From: Nemertoderma westbladi
Taxonomy: Eukaryota; Xenacoelomorpha; Nemertodermatida; Nemertodermatidae
Length of the DNA: 20,037 nucleotides
Reading direction: 5' to 3'
Assembly: GCA_032718475.1 (NCBI GenBank)
Contig: JAUCBJ010002725.1
Coordinates: forward strand, 1-20,037
Shown here piece after piece: positions 1-8,170 of this stretch. The stretch's first letter is position 1. Every line of letters starts with the position of its first letter. Both the position numbers and the translations under genes were made by a program. Below the pieces are notes generated by a model. The model saw only the letters and a program-made list of their open reading frames with translations. It was not told where the DNA came from and made no database searches.

Positions 1-666
1 CATTACAAATATATTCAGGAGCTGTAACCTGAAATACTCAATTTGCAATATCAGTTGTGTAACGATTCCTTGATAGGTAAATAAGTCATATGATAAATAT
101 TAGTGAATCTTTCAACTCCCTTTCCTCCGTTCACGTCTCATTTTCTCTTTGATACGTTCAGCTAGGCGAGATTCCACATGTTGTCCCTCTGATTTGACTC
201 GTTCACGATATCGCTTCGCTCGTTGTCGGTTTTATCCGTTACCCTTCTATCTAACTAATAGGCTTTTTAAAATTGTATTCTTAATTTTTTTTTTTTTTTT
301 ATTATCTACACCCCCATGCGGGGCAAATGGTTCCATTTAATAGTAAAATATTGTTAAAATTAATTAGAAAACTACACACATATGACGTATAAAATAAATA
401 GCTATGATTATGAGTAGTTAAATAAAACATTTGCTATGAACCAAGAACGTTGAAAAATTTGAAAAAGAACGTCAAAATTGTATTCTTACGACGGTCGCAT
501 TACTCGGTATGCAATAATTCAGGAAACAAAAACTTACACAAAGAGAAAGAACAATGAGTGTAGGCCTAATGTCACAGGGAGTCCGAACTACTTATTTTAA
601 GCACATTTTCTCATTTTAAAGTTCCCACCAATTTGTGTGCTATACAATCATGCGATGGTAAATTTT

Positions 667-702
667 GCATTACAGGCAAGGGATAGTCCCTCGCTGTAAT
701 GC
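667..702. repeat. Short inverted repeat (hairpin)
   Basis: GCATTACAG (667-675) is matched by its exact reverse complement CTGTAATGC (694-702), and an inner AGGGA/TCCCT pair extends the stem. The word CATTACAGGCAA recurs at about 925-936, so this may be the worn end of a dispersed element. The function is unknown. Confidence 0.55.
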
Positions 703-745
703 TTTCACGTAATTGTGGGACTGTTAATTACAGGGCGTAGACGTT

Positions 746-812
746 GTGTCGACACAGGTGCCGAGACGGCACAGGTGCCGCAAACGGTGCCGACAGAGGT
801 GCCTGTGTCGGT
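746..812. repeat. GC-rich nested inverted repeats
   Basis: A GC-rich island sits in AT-rich surroundings. The arms CGACACAGGTGCC (750-762) and GGTGCCTGTGTCG (798-810) pair with only two imperfect positions. Between them lie further short inverted copies of GGCAC/GTGCC and three GGTGCCG words. The outer stem with inner stems could fold as a branched structure. No coding frame or RNA family is recognised. Confidence 0.5.
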
Positions 813-1449
813 ATATTTTCACTAAGGTTTTTGTTATTTAAGTGATAATTAATGATTAATTTGATTAAAAGATCATGATTGGGAAAGGTTGATAACTATT
901 TTTGATACAAAAATAGCATTTGGGACATTACAGGCAACGCAATGTAATTTTGTACAGTTTTTATGCTGCAACTTGTATGGAACTGTTAACATTCTCTAAT
1001 TTTTCAATACCCAGAACCAAATGCCATCATTCTACATACAATTCATCAAATGTTACATAAATTTCACCTGTACAATTCCAAATATGCTATTTTCGGGTGC
1101 TTACATAGTAATATGAACTTTATTAATTACTTTTCAGTCCTAAAAACATAATAATCAGCTTTATCCGGAAAAATTTCATATTTTAAACTTTTTAGTTTTT
1201 ACCACATAAAATTGCATCAATCTAAATTGAAATTATGACCTGAACAATTTCTGGATTTGGCCACTTTTGGAGAGAATGAATGATCCAGTGTAACTGGTAA
1301 AATATCGCTGGAGCAACCTTTATCAAACACTTGTAGCTAAAGATTGAAAGCAAATATAACAATTCTGGCTCACCCATGTAGGAGTAGTGAGGTGAATCTA
1401 GCGCTGTTTCAAATTTCATGCAATCTTATTAAGATTTGTAGAAACATTA

Positions 1450-1474
1450 GGGGGAGGGGGGGGGGGGGGGGGGG
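1450..1474 (+). repeat. Poly-G tract 1
   Basis: Five G, one A, then about 19 G in a row. It lies about 165 bases beyond the AAR2 stop codon, so it would be poly-C in an AAR2 transcript if the 3' UTR reaches this far. It is one of three long G-runs in the window, all on the plus strand. Confidence 0.9.
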
Positions 1475-1636
1475 CGGTACCTGAATAACGACACTATATT
1501 CCGGGGCATGGTCTCTGTATAGGGTGTGTTTATAAATATTATGTCTCTCCCACCCCATATTTTCCATAAATGAGTTAATGCTGTGCGTGCAAGGGTCTTC
1601 ATCTTCAACATAAACCCCATTAACAACAAATTATAT

Positions 1637-2702
1637 TTACAGATTACCTACCACAGAATCAGTTTCAACAATAACTGGAGCGCAATCCTCACCTTCACAA
1701 TCAAAATCCCAGGATTTATACTTCCTGGATAAGAATTCCTTAAACTTTAATAATTTAGCTTTAAGTTCCCGCGAAACTGATTGGGAATTATCTGCAGTAT
1801 TAAACAACAGTCTGATGTTCTCGGTGAGGAAGTTGCCCCGCTCGACTATGTCGACCAAGTAATCCAGATCAACCTCCTTCAATTGGAAATGTATCACAGA
1901 GATTAAATCCGAGTACATTGTCTCTAGCGTTGACAGAGCGACATCGCAACGACACAGTAAGGCGACAAGCCGCTTCCATTGTTCGAACGACTCATAATGG
2001 TGTCCGACAAGGAAACAGACAAAGGAGAACTGCAACTCGGCGAGTAACTGGCTCGGCTTGTCGTTATAGCAACGGGAGAGTAGAGATATTAGGAAAGGGG
2101 ACGGATCCATGTGGAAGTGAGTAATCTGTGATGGGGTGGAGTTGGCGAGATAGTAAGTTCGGTGGTCTGCCGCTGTGTAACGGATAGCGGTGCCCTCTAC
2201 AGGAGTAAGTATGTCCTCTACCGTTCCTTCCTTAGGGGTCGGAACGTTCCTAGACGTTCCTCCCACAGGGGTTGGGACGGTCCCAGACGTTCCTCTCACA
2301 GGGGTTGGAACGGTCCCAGACGTTCCTCTCACAGGGGTCGGAACGGTCCCAGATGTTCCTCCAACAGGGGCTGGAACGTTCCCCTTTTTGGGAAACGACG
2401 ACGACACAAACTCCGCCACAGAACATATTCTCCCGCTGACCGGGACCAGTCGGGACAAGGTCTCCTGCGTAATGAACCGCGTTAAGGAGACCCAGACGCG
2501 GAGACTACCAAGGGGATACGGACCCAAGCGGTCGTCCAATCGGTGTAAATCCTCGCGAGTTCGACCAATCACAGCCAGGCTCGGGATCTCATCGATAACG
2601 TCCTCTGTTTGTTGGTCGTAATACCTTATAAGGAGTTCGCGTTTAGAGAACCAATGGAAGAAACCTGTACGGGGTGCCACTTGGCCATCTTTGCTTACCG
2701 CA
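1637..2702 (-). CDS. AAR2: AAR2 splicing factor homologue, exon 2 (C-terminal 354 residues)
   Basis: AAR2 is an assembly factor of the U5 snRNP that holds Prp8 before Brr2 joins, so it acts in spliceosome biogenesis. This exon begins after a TTTCAG acceptor (AG at 2704-2703) and completes a serine codon split with exon 1, giving YYSAVSKDGQ. It ends with TAA at 1639-1637. Joined with exon 1 it encodes 429 residues; the human protein is about 384. Family-like blocks are GPYPLGSLRVWVSLTRFI (about 135-152), LLAELQFSFVCFLVG (about 294-308), the ESFEQWKRL helix, and EDCAPVIVE near the C-terminus (about 413-421). The extra length is largely explained by six 11-residue repeats at about 184-249. The start is set by splicing, not by a methionine. 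A GTAGGTAA string near the stop could be read as a donor, but the natural-looking C-terminus argues that this is the last exon. Identification is by recognised family motifs; the splice sites are read from sequence. Confidence 0.93.
2180..2377 (-). repeat. Coding minisatellite in AAR2: six 33-bp units
   Basis: Six head-to-tail 33-bp units encode 11-residue repeats such as VPTPVRGTSGT, with variants VPAPVGGTSGT, VPTPVGGTSRN, VPTPKEGTVED and ILTPVEGTAIR. The total is exactly 198 bp, so the frame is kept. The most N-terminal and middle units are the most alike, while the last two have diverged. The tract is rich in Pro, Val, Gly and Thr and is probably a disordered linker between the two AAR2 domains. 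Confidence 0.95.
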
Positions 2703-3147
2703 CTGAAAGTAATAAAAATATAATGTACGCAGAGAGATTACAGATTAATATAATATGTAGAAAGACCACATGTTAAATATTCGAGTTAAAATACATGAAA
2801 TGCTTAATTGCAAACATTTATGTTTCGTGCACATCAGCAGAGCCACTCATTTGGTAAAATTTACCACTGTCTGACTGTCGTTGTTAGGCTAATTAAAATA
2901 ATAAACAAGCTATCCATCCATGGATTCTATTAGGCAGAAAATCAAGGACCGAAAGTAAGGTACCGGTAATCCTAAAAGTCTGAAAGTTGCAAATGGGGCG
3001 GGAGGGGGGGGGGGGGGGGGGGGGGGTGTTGTAACTTGATAAATTGACTTGACACTTTGCACTTACAGACTTACCATTACGAATTTTCAGATGTGTGTGT
3101 ACCAAAATCATCGTACAGTAGGCCTAGTAGAGCACCAGCACACAAAC
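2703..3147 (-). other. AAR2 intron (445 bp)
   Basis: The donor is AG|GTTTGT (GT at 3147-3146) and the acceptor is TTTCAG (AG at 2704-2703). Both are canonical GT-AG, and the join is phase 2. A 23-base G-run lies inside it (3004-3026), which is poly-C in the transcript, about 120 bases after the donor. Confidence 0.88.
3004..3026 (+). repeat. Poly-G tract 2 (in AAR2 intron)
   Basis: About 23 consecutive G on the plus strand, preceded by GGGGCGGGA. In the AAR2 pre-mRNA this is a C-run. It can form G-quadruplexes on the template strand. Confidence 0.93.
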
Positions 3148-3371
3148 CTGTAGTATATAAAGTGGATACCAGGCGGTATCATTTTGACTCCGATAAACTT
3201 TGGGCCGGTCCGCCAGCACCCGTAATCGATACCAAACTCACTGCCCTCCGGGAGACCATGTAAAACCAGAACACCACCTTCTTCAAACAATTTATTAGCT
3301 TTGTCGGGACTGAGATCAACTTGTTCTAACAGTCCAGACTGCGAGACTGATCCATGACTGTCCATGTCCAT
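3148..3371 (-). CDS. AAR2: AAR2 splicing factor homologue, exon 1 (N-terminal 74 residues plus 2 bases)
   Basis: The exon opens with ATG at 3371 (MDMDSHGS) and runs 74 codons to a split codon before the GTTTGT donor. It contains the AAR2 N-terminal signature: a helix DKANKLFEEGG (about 23-33), then EGSEFGIDYGCW (about 42-53) and GPKFIGVKMIPPGIHFIYY (about 56-74), nearly the same as other animal AAR2 proteins. A nearby in-frame methionine (residue 3) could also serve as the start. Upstream DNA is dense in TACCGGTA words; no clear TATA box was seen. The gene is transcribed leftward, like XPR1. Confidence 0.93.
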
Positions 3372-3429
3372 GACTGACAGACTGATGAATATCGGAACTT
3401 GATCAGCAGTTTAATTAAATAGCTCTACG

Positions 3430-4110
3430 GCCTGACGGCGGTGACAGATTGGTACCGGTAGCGGTCTGGAGGCTGGAGCGGAGGTAGTATGAAAAAAAGT
3501 TATGACCTGTATGTTAGAGTCGGAAGGGATGGTGGCCGGGCCCGGGGCGAGCCGAGTGCAGGAGTGGTACCGGTACTGGTAATCAACTTTTAATGACTGA
3601 ATGAGTCCAAACAGTACCGGTACTGGCAGACTGTACCTTTCACCAACTCAAATTTCCCGCTTAAACGATCTTACCTTTATCCCAATAGGTAATTAATATG
3701 CGCAAAAATTTTTATTGTCCGTTTAAATCACTCATGATGTCCTTTTTTGACTTTTTATGTCCTCCAGAAATTTACCGTTAGGTTCCATGCTACCGGTTTC
3801 TCTACTGCTGTTCTCTCAGGCTATCAGTACTGCAGTACCGGTATTAGTTTTTTTTTTACTTTTTATGTCCTCCAGAAATTTACCGTTAGGTTCCATGCTA
3901 CCGGTTTCTCTACTGCTGTTCTCTCAGGCTATCAGTATACCGGTATTAGTACACTTATTTTGCAGTATTGCTGTATTGTATGTACAGATGTAGGTATAAC
4001 GCAGGTATTTTAGGTATTTTAGTACCGGTTCCGGCATCGGTACTGCTGTAGGCCTATTGTGTAGCCTACTATTTAAATACGGTAATGGTAGGCCTACCGG
4101 CTGACCGGTT
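3430..4110. repeat. Region dense in ACCGGT palindromic words
   Basis: About ten copies of ACCGGT, mostly as TACCGGTA or TACCGGTT, occur between about 3450 and 4110, with TAGGCCTA-like words at its right end; another lies at about 2960 in the AAR2 intron. No gene is seen. Short-word enrichment upstream of AAR2 may be a genome-wide compositional habit or a promoter-proximal feature. Confidence 0.6.
3751..3950. repeat. Tandem duplication, 108-bp period
   Basis: The block 3751-3848 is repeated at 3859-3950 with near identity, from CTTTTTATGTCCTCCAG through TACCGGTATTAGT. The second copy lacks about six bases (CTGCAG region). The near identity indicates a recent duplication. The overlapping open frames here simply reflect the duplication. 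Confidence 0.9.
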
Positions 4111-4410
4111 GTTTTGGTTAGAAAATCCCGCCTCTGTAACCTGCTCCTTTCCCTGATTTGGTAAAGTGACCGTTTAGTGTTTTGGTTAGAAAGGCCCGCC
4201 TCTGTAACCTGCTCCTTTCCTTCATTTTGTAAAGTGACTGTTTATTGTTTTGGTTAGAAAATCCCGCCTCTGTAACCTGCCCCTTTCCCTCAATTAGTTA
4301 AATGATCGTTTATTGTTTTTGGTTAGAAAATCCCGCCTCTGTAACCTGCTCCTTTCCCTGATTTGGTAAAGTGGCCGTTTATTGTTTTGGTTAGAAAGGC
4401 TAGCCTCTCA
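4111..4410. repeat. 68-bp tandem array, about 4.3 copies
   Basis: Units begin with GTTTTGGTTAGAAA at 4111, 4179, 4247, 4315 and a partial one at about 4384. Each contains CCCGCCTCTGTAACCTGC and CCTTTCC followed by a CGTTTA end. The core word series (TTATTGTTTTGGTTAGA ... TGTAACCTG) recurs singly elsewhere in this window inside mobile elements, mostly in reverse orientation. Confidence 0.92.
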
Positions 4411-4661
4411 TAATTTAGAACATGTAGTGAAACTCCCTGCTTTCTTCTGGAAACTTTGGTACGGGATCAGCAAGTACTCCAGCTCCACAGCTATATACTA
4501 AATGCTGTGGATAACCCACCGGACCGAAGCGATCCTTCATTACTCACATTCAAAACTGACTGGCATCAGGCGTCGAGCAGCTGCCCAGTTCATCAGTAAT
4601 GGGTCGCACCACAAGTTCTGCCGGGACAAAAAGTGTTGGAAGGCGACACCCGCATGCAAAT
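4411..4661. other. Unassigned stretch with a short open frame
   Basis: A plus-strand frame at 4502-4702 encodes 66 residues including RRRAAAQFISNGSHHKFC and CWKATPACKSW. It looks less random than its surroundings, but I recognise no family, and the frame runs into the inverted repeat that starts at 4662. It may be a decayed transposon or gene fragment. Confidence 0.2.
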
Positions 4662-4713
4662 CCTGGTATTCTTCACATGGGCGGTTCAAAACGCCCATGT
4701 GAAGAATACCAGG
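4662..4713. repeat. 22-bp perfect inverted repeat with 8-bp spacer
   Basis: The left arm 4662-4683 begins CCTGGTATTCTTCACATGGG. The right arm 4692-4713 is its exact reverse complement, and the spacer is GTTCAAAA. The right arm also contains the left terminal repeat of MITE A, so this looks like two element ends lying head to head. Confidence 0.92.
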
Positions 4714-4914
4714 ATTTCACTTTTCGGTCGACTTTTTATTGGAATTTTAAATATGAAGATTTTTTATTTTTTTAAATATATCTTTATCAAGTGTTTTATA
4801 CCGCTTATTTCTGTCTTATAACCTGTACATATACTAATTCGTTTATTGTTTTGGTTAGATTCAGTCCTTCTGTAACCTGTGTTTTTGGTGAAAACCTGGT
4901 ATTCTTCACATGGG
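4694..4914 (+). mobile_element. MITE A, 221 bp, 20-bp perfect terminal inverted repeats
   Basis: The ends CCCATGTGAAGAATACCAGG (4694-4713) and CCTGGTATTCTTCACATGGG (4895-4914) are exact reverse complements. There is no coding capacity. A related copy of the same length lies inverted at 9291-9511. Similarity between the two continues about 34 bp beyond the inner right end (4915-4948), and a further copy of the terminal word sits at 4949-4968. The real element may therefore be larger, with nested ends. The superfamily is not recognised; no clear target duplication was found. Confidence 0.75.
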
Positions 4915-4976
4915 GGTAACTGCAAAGTGAAATATAACGGCAGAAAGTCTGGTATTCTTCACATGGGCCATTCAAA

Positions 4977-5126
4977 ATGACTCAACCATACAATTTAGCT
5001 GAAGATATTAATTTAGATTATGGCTTCCGACAGACACGCACACACACATACACAGACTTTTGAAAGACGGCCATAGTATAATTATATCAGTTCGCTGATG
5101 GCTCGCAATTCGTGTCTCGCCCCACA
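4977..5126 (+). repeat. 150-bp direct repeat, left copy
   Basis: It starts ATGACTCAACC and ends CTCGCCCCACA. It matches 5641-5796 closely along its full length and contains a short CA-rich microsatellite. It directly follows the terminal word of MITE A at 4949-4968. A diverged relative in reverse orientation may start at 12029. Confidence 0.88.
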
Positions 5127-5640
5127 TTGATATTCGGAACAGAAAAACAATAATTTATTTCACTCTTTCAACAAACCAGAGAGACTCATAGCTGCAGTGA
5201 ATATTAACATCCCGACACATTACTTTAGTAATAATATTACTGTAATGTCATTGAACCCGATACCTAAAAACACACACACCTCCAGTCAGCCAGTTCAATG
5301 GAGAGTGAGTGAATGGATAGGGAATTAATGCTATCCTACCAGCAGCAGTCTGCCTCTAACAAGCCAGGACATTCTCAGCGTTGCTAAGACACGGGATGGA
5401 ATTACTCCATATTGACTGTCATTAGGCAGTTAGAGCCTGCATGTGAATTAATTGATAAAAATGCAATGTTTAATTGTAAATCAATAAATAACTATAAAAC
5501 TTGACATTAATCTCGAGTATAAAGTAAAGATTTTAATAGAATGGGACACGGCGAATCTACCCATGTTAATTTTATACCAGATGGGATAAATGTTACCCCC
5601 CTAAATAATTAATTACCGATAGAAGAATTGAAATAATTCG
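5127..5640. other. Spacer between the direct repeats
   Basis: 514 bp with no coding frame. It has a short CA repeat near 5270 and some GC-balanced sequence at 5330-5410. No obvious tRNA primer-binding site follows the left repeat, and no clear purine tract precedes the right one, so a miniature LTR element is not supported. Confidence 0.5.
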
Positions 5641-5796
5641 ATGACTCAACCATACAATTTAGCTGAAGATATTAATTTAGATTATGGCTTCCGACATTTA
5701 TGGCTTCCGACACACACACACACAGACTTTTGAAAAACGGCCATAGTATAATTATATCAGTTCGCTGATGGCTCGCCATTCGTGTCTCGCCCCACA
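5641..5796 (+). repeat. 150-bp direct repeat, right copy
   Basis: Same sequence as 4977-5126 with a small internal duplication of TATGGCTTCCGACA and a different CA-repeat length. The ends begin TG and finish CA, as LTRs do, but other LTR hallmarks are missing. Confidence 0.88.
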
Positions 5797-6425
5797 AACG
5801 CCATTTACATTGCTATGTTAGTTTTCGTGATGTGGTCCTTTTGCAACCATCTCCAGTGTTTTTAGTGCTAAAATTCTAAAAAAAGTTTTTATGGCTCACT
5901 GTAAAATTTATTTATTTGCGGTATATAACGGTTTTTTTTAATGCTGATCACTATTATAGAACTGAAATATAACATTTGGGAAAATGTTTGGTAATTTTGA
6001 ATGTGCCCTCTGGGGCACGAAAAAAACAAGTTAGCACAAATTTGATAATCAAAAATAATTACCAAATCAACCTAATTTTTAGACATTATTGGTTTTCTGG
6101 GACGCTGATCACGAATATTACACTCAAAAATAGCGTATTATCCAACCAAATTCGATTTTTGCCCTTTGAAATTTTTTGCTACTTATATTTTTCGTCCCAC
6201 CTGACAAGCATCAAAAATTATAGTTGCATTACCACGACAATGATTTTTAACGAGTTGTATCGTGATCAGCGACCTTGAAAACCAATATAGCTTCAGAATT
6301 ACCAAGCCAAAAGCAACATTTAACAATTTATAATTTTGTGCTAGCCTACTTGTATTTTTCTTTCTGGTGCACACCAGAATGGCACCAAAATTGGGTTAGC
6401 ATTACAAGAAATATTTATTACTAGT

Positions 6426-6433
6426 TTCATCGT
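6426..6433. repeat. 8-bp target site duplication, left (TTCATCGT)
   Basis: TTCATCGT directly precedes the terminal inverted repeat and is repeated exactly at 7917-7924. It lies within the satellite unit whose uninterrupted copies read (T)ATCGTGATCAGCG, which confirms the junction. Confidence 0.9.
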
Positions 6434-7916
6434 TAAGGTGACCAGATTCACAGAGTGCCAAAGCGGGACACCTAAACTGAGCCCAGTTTGGTCTGAAGAA
6501 AAGTCAGTTTATCACCCAGTGAAAAACATTTCGTCCCTTTCATTTTCAAACAACCTAAATGACAAAATTGACTTTTTCTGTAAAACGGCATTTTCGATTC
6601 TAATTTTGTTTGAAAGTAATATTCCAGGATTTTGGTCTTATTTACTTTTAAATCCATTAAATGTAACGATTTTAAACAAAAACAGTTATGGTATTGGAAT
6701 TATGTAACATATTAGGTAGGAAACTATGTATAGGGATATAGGTTGTTTAAAAAAAATATTACATTTTTTACAATGATTACTGAAAAAGCATTAGAAGCCT
6801 TAAGACAAATTCGATTATTAAGTTTTAAAAATATAAAACAAGTCTCCCCCTATCATAATAAACAACAATTCTAGCTTCTGATTCATTGTTTCCAATTTTA
6901 TATCAACGTTTCCCGGGCTTACTCTATTTATAATAGTAAAATGTGTTATATAGGTTGTTTTAAAAAAACATTTCTTTATAATGCGGTCTATGCAAAACTG
7001 GCATATAGGTGGTTTTAAAACGATAAATATCTCAGTTATACGTGGGAGCATGGCCTTCTAAGTGAGTTAATCAGATTCAGAATACATTTTAACATAAAGA
7101 AATGCAACCATCTCCATTTCGACAAAAATCGCATATAGGTGGTTTCAAAATGAAAGGGGCGATTTATGACTTGGTGAAAAACGCGCCAGGAATGTGTCAG
7201 AACTCTGAACACATGTAGTTAGATTCCTTATAAATAATATCGAAAGCTATCATTTTGATCCAGATTCACTCTTGGCATATCTCGCCCAATCTTAATAATC
7301 AATTAAGGGAAAGGATCAGGTTATAGTGGCATGTTATTCTAATCAAAACAATCACCGTAAGGTTAAACATTTAAATATTTTTCACCCGGATGATAAACAT
7401 TAAAAAATGGCAATAATAGGCCGCAATCAGCCACCGCACCATTCGGTTTGAATTGAACTGTCAAAGGAAAATGAAACAAATGAAGCTTGTTCGATATCTT
7501 TAAAAAACATGAGTTCATCAGTAAACGGTAATATGCAGTCAATCAAAATCGCTTCGCATTTCGTACGCGCACAGGAACTTAATCATGAAAAAACCGTAGG
7601 CCTACAACAATTATAATATACTGTATAAATGGTTTCAGTTTCGATTTCAGTCAGCCCGTACAGGTAGTAGTGGCGGGTGAACTTAACAGCTGCAGTGCAG
7701 TGCGGCAGATCAGTCATTTCAATTTCCATACCATAAGGTTTAGTTCAGTTTAGAGTTAAAATAATTATATTCAACATAGAAAAGCACACTAGAAAAGCAG
7801 GATCGTTTCAGCCAAGGCGGGGCAATCGGGCGTCCCGCCAGGCATCTCGGGGGACAATGTGACAGGGACTACAAAGCGGGACTGTCCTGCCGAAGGCGGG
7901 ACGTCTGGTCACCTTA
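6434..7916. mobile_element. Non-autonomous hAT-type DNA transposon, 1483 bp
   Basis: The ends are perfect 13-bp inverted repeats: TAAGGTGACCAGA (6434-6446) and TCTGGTCACCTTA (7904-7916). They are flanked by an exact 8-bp duplication. Both the 8-bp duplication and the TAGGGTGACCAGA-like end are typical of the hAT superfamily. GCGGGAC words lie near both ends and could be transposase sites. No transposase is encoded: the open frames inside are under 90 residues and unlike hAT proteins. The interior holds four copies of ATATAGGTNGTTTNAAAA (about 6735, 6949, 7003, 7133) and one copy of a module shared with other elements here (7305-7358). Confidence 0.85.
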
Positions 7917-7924
7917 TTCATCGT
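7917..7924. repeat. 8-bp target site duplication, right (TTCATCGT)
   Basis: Exact copy of 6426-6433, immediately after the right terminal inverted repeat. The satellite sequence continues from here as GATCAGCGACCTCG. Confidence 0.9.
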
Positions 7925-8170
7925 GATCAGCGACCTCGAAAACACGTGTACTGTAAGTTCAGAATTATCAAACCAAATTCCATTTTAGTTTGACATTTTT
8001 TACTTAAAGTACTTTTCGTCCCGGGGTAGCACCAAAAAATGATGGTTGGATTGGCAGAAAATATTTGTAACACGTTTTATCGTGATCGGCGACCTCGAAA
8101 ACCGTTATACCAACAAAATTTAATTTTTGAGCCAAGATCTAAAAAATTTCTAAAATCAACGATTACGTTC

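Larger units (their letters stand above)
1..1636. other. Non-coding flank downstream of AAR2
   Basis: No convincing gene is seen. The stretch is AT-rich, with a T-run at about 285-300, a hairpin at 667-702, a GC-rich hairpin cluster at about 746-812 and a G-run at 1456-1474. The part next to 1636 should contain the AAR2 3' UTR. The only minus-strand AATAAA I noticed is at about 1119-1124, roughly 510 bases past the stop codon, so the polyadenylation site is uncertain. Confidence 0.6.
5940..8170. repeat. Diverged satellite, units about 160-170 bp, interrupted by an hAT-type element
   Basis: Unit starts carry CGTGATCAGCGACC..GAAAAC at 6261, 7922 and 8081. With the 6434-7916 insertion and one target copy removed, spacing is about 170 and 159 bp. 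The same word occurs in reverse complement at 6091-6114, and a weaker one at about 5943, so units left of about 6115 are inverted relative to those on the right. Shared inner words include TTTTCGTCCC and GCACCAAAA. There is no coding potential. Confidence 0.75.

Noticed and set aside
2162-2621. Plus-strand open frames over the AAR2 repeat
   Set aside because: The 33-bp units keep all frames open because their length is a multiple of three; the conserved AAR2 frame is on the minus strand.
4111-4410. CRISPR array
   Set aside because: Units of 68 bp are repeated without unique spacers, and the DNA is animal; it is an ordinary tandem array.
4977-5796. Miniature LTR retrotransposon
   Set aside because: The TG...CA ends fit, but no primer-binding site, purine tract or target duplication was found, so it is described only as direct repeats.
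6438-7051. hAT transposase inside the first hAT-type element
   Set aside because: The frames are 60-90 residues, AT-biased, on both strands and without recognisable transposase motifs.
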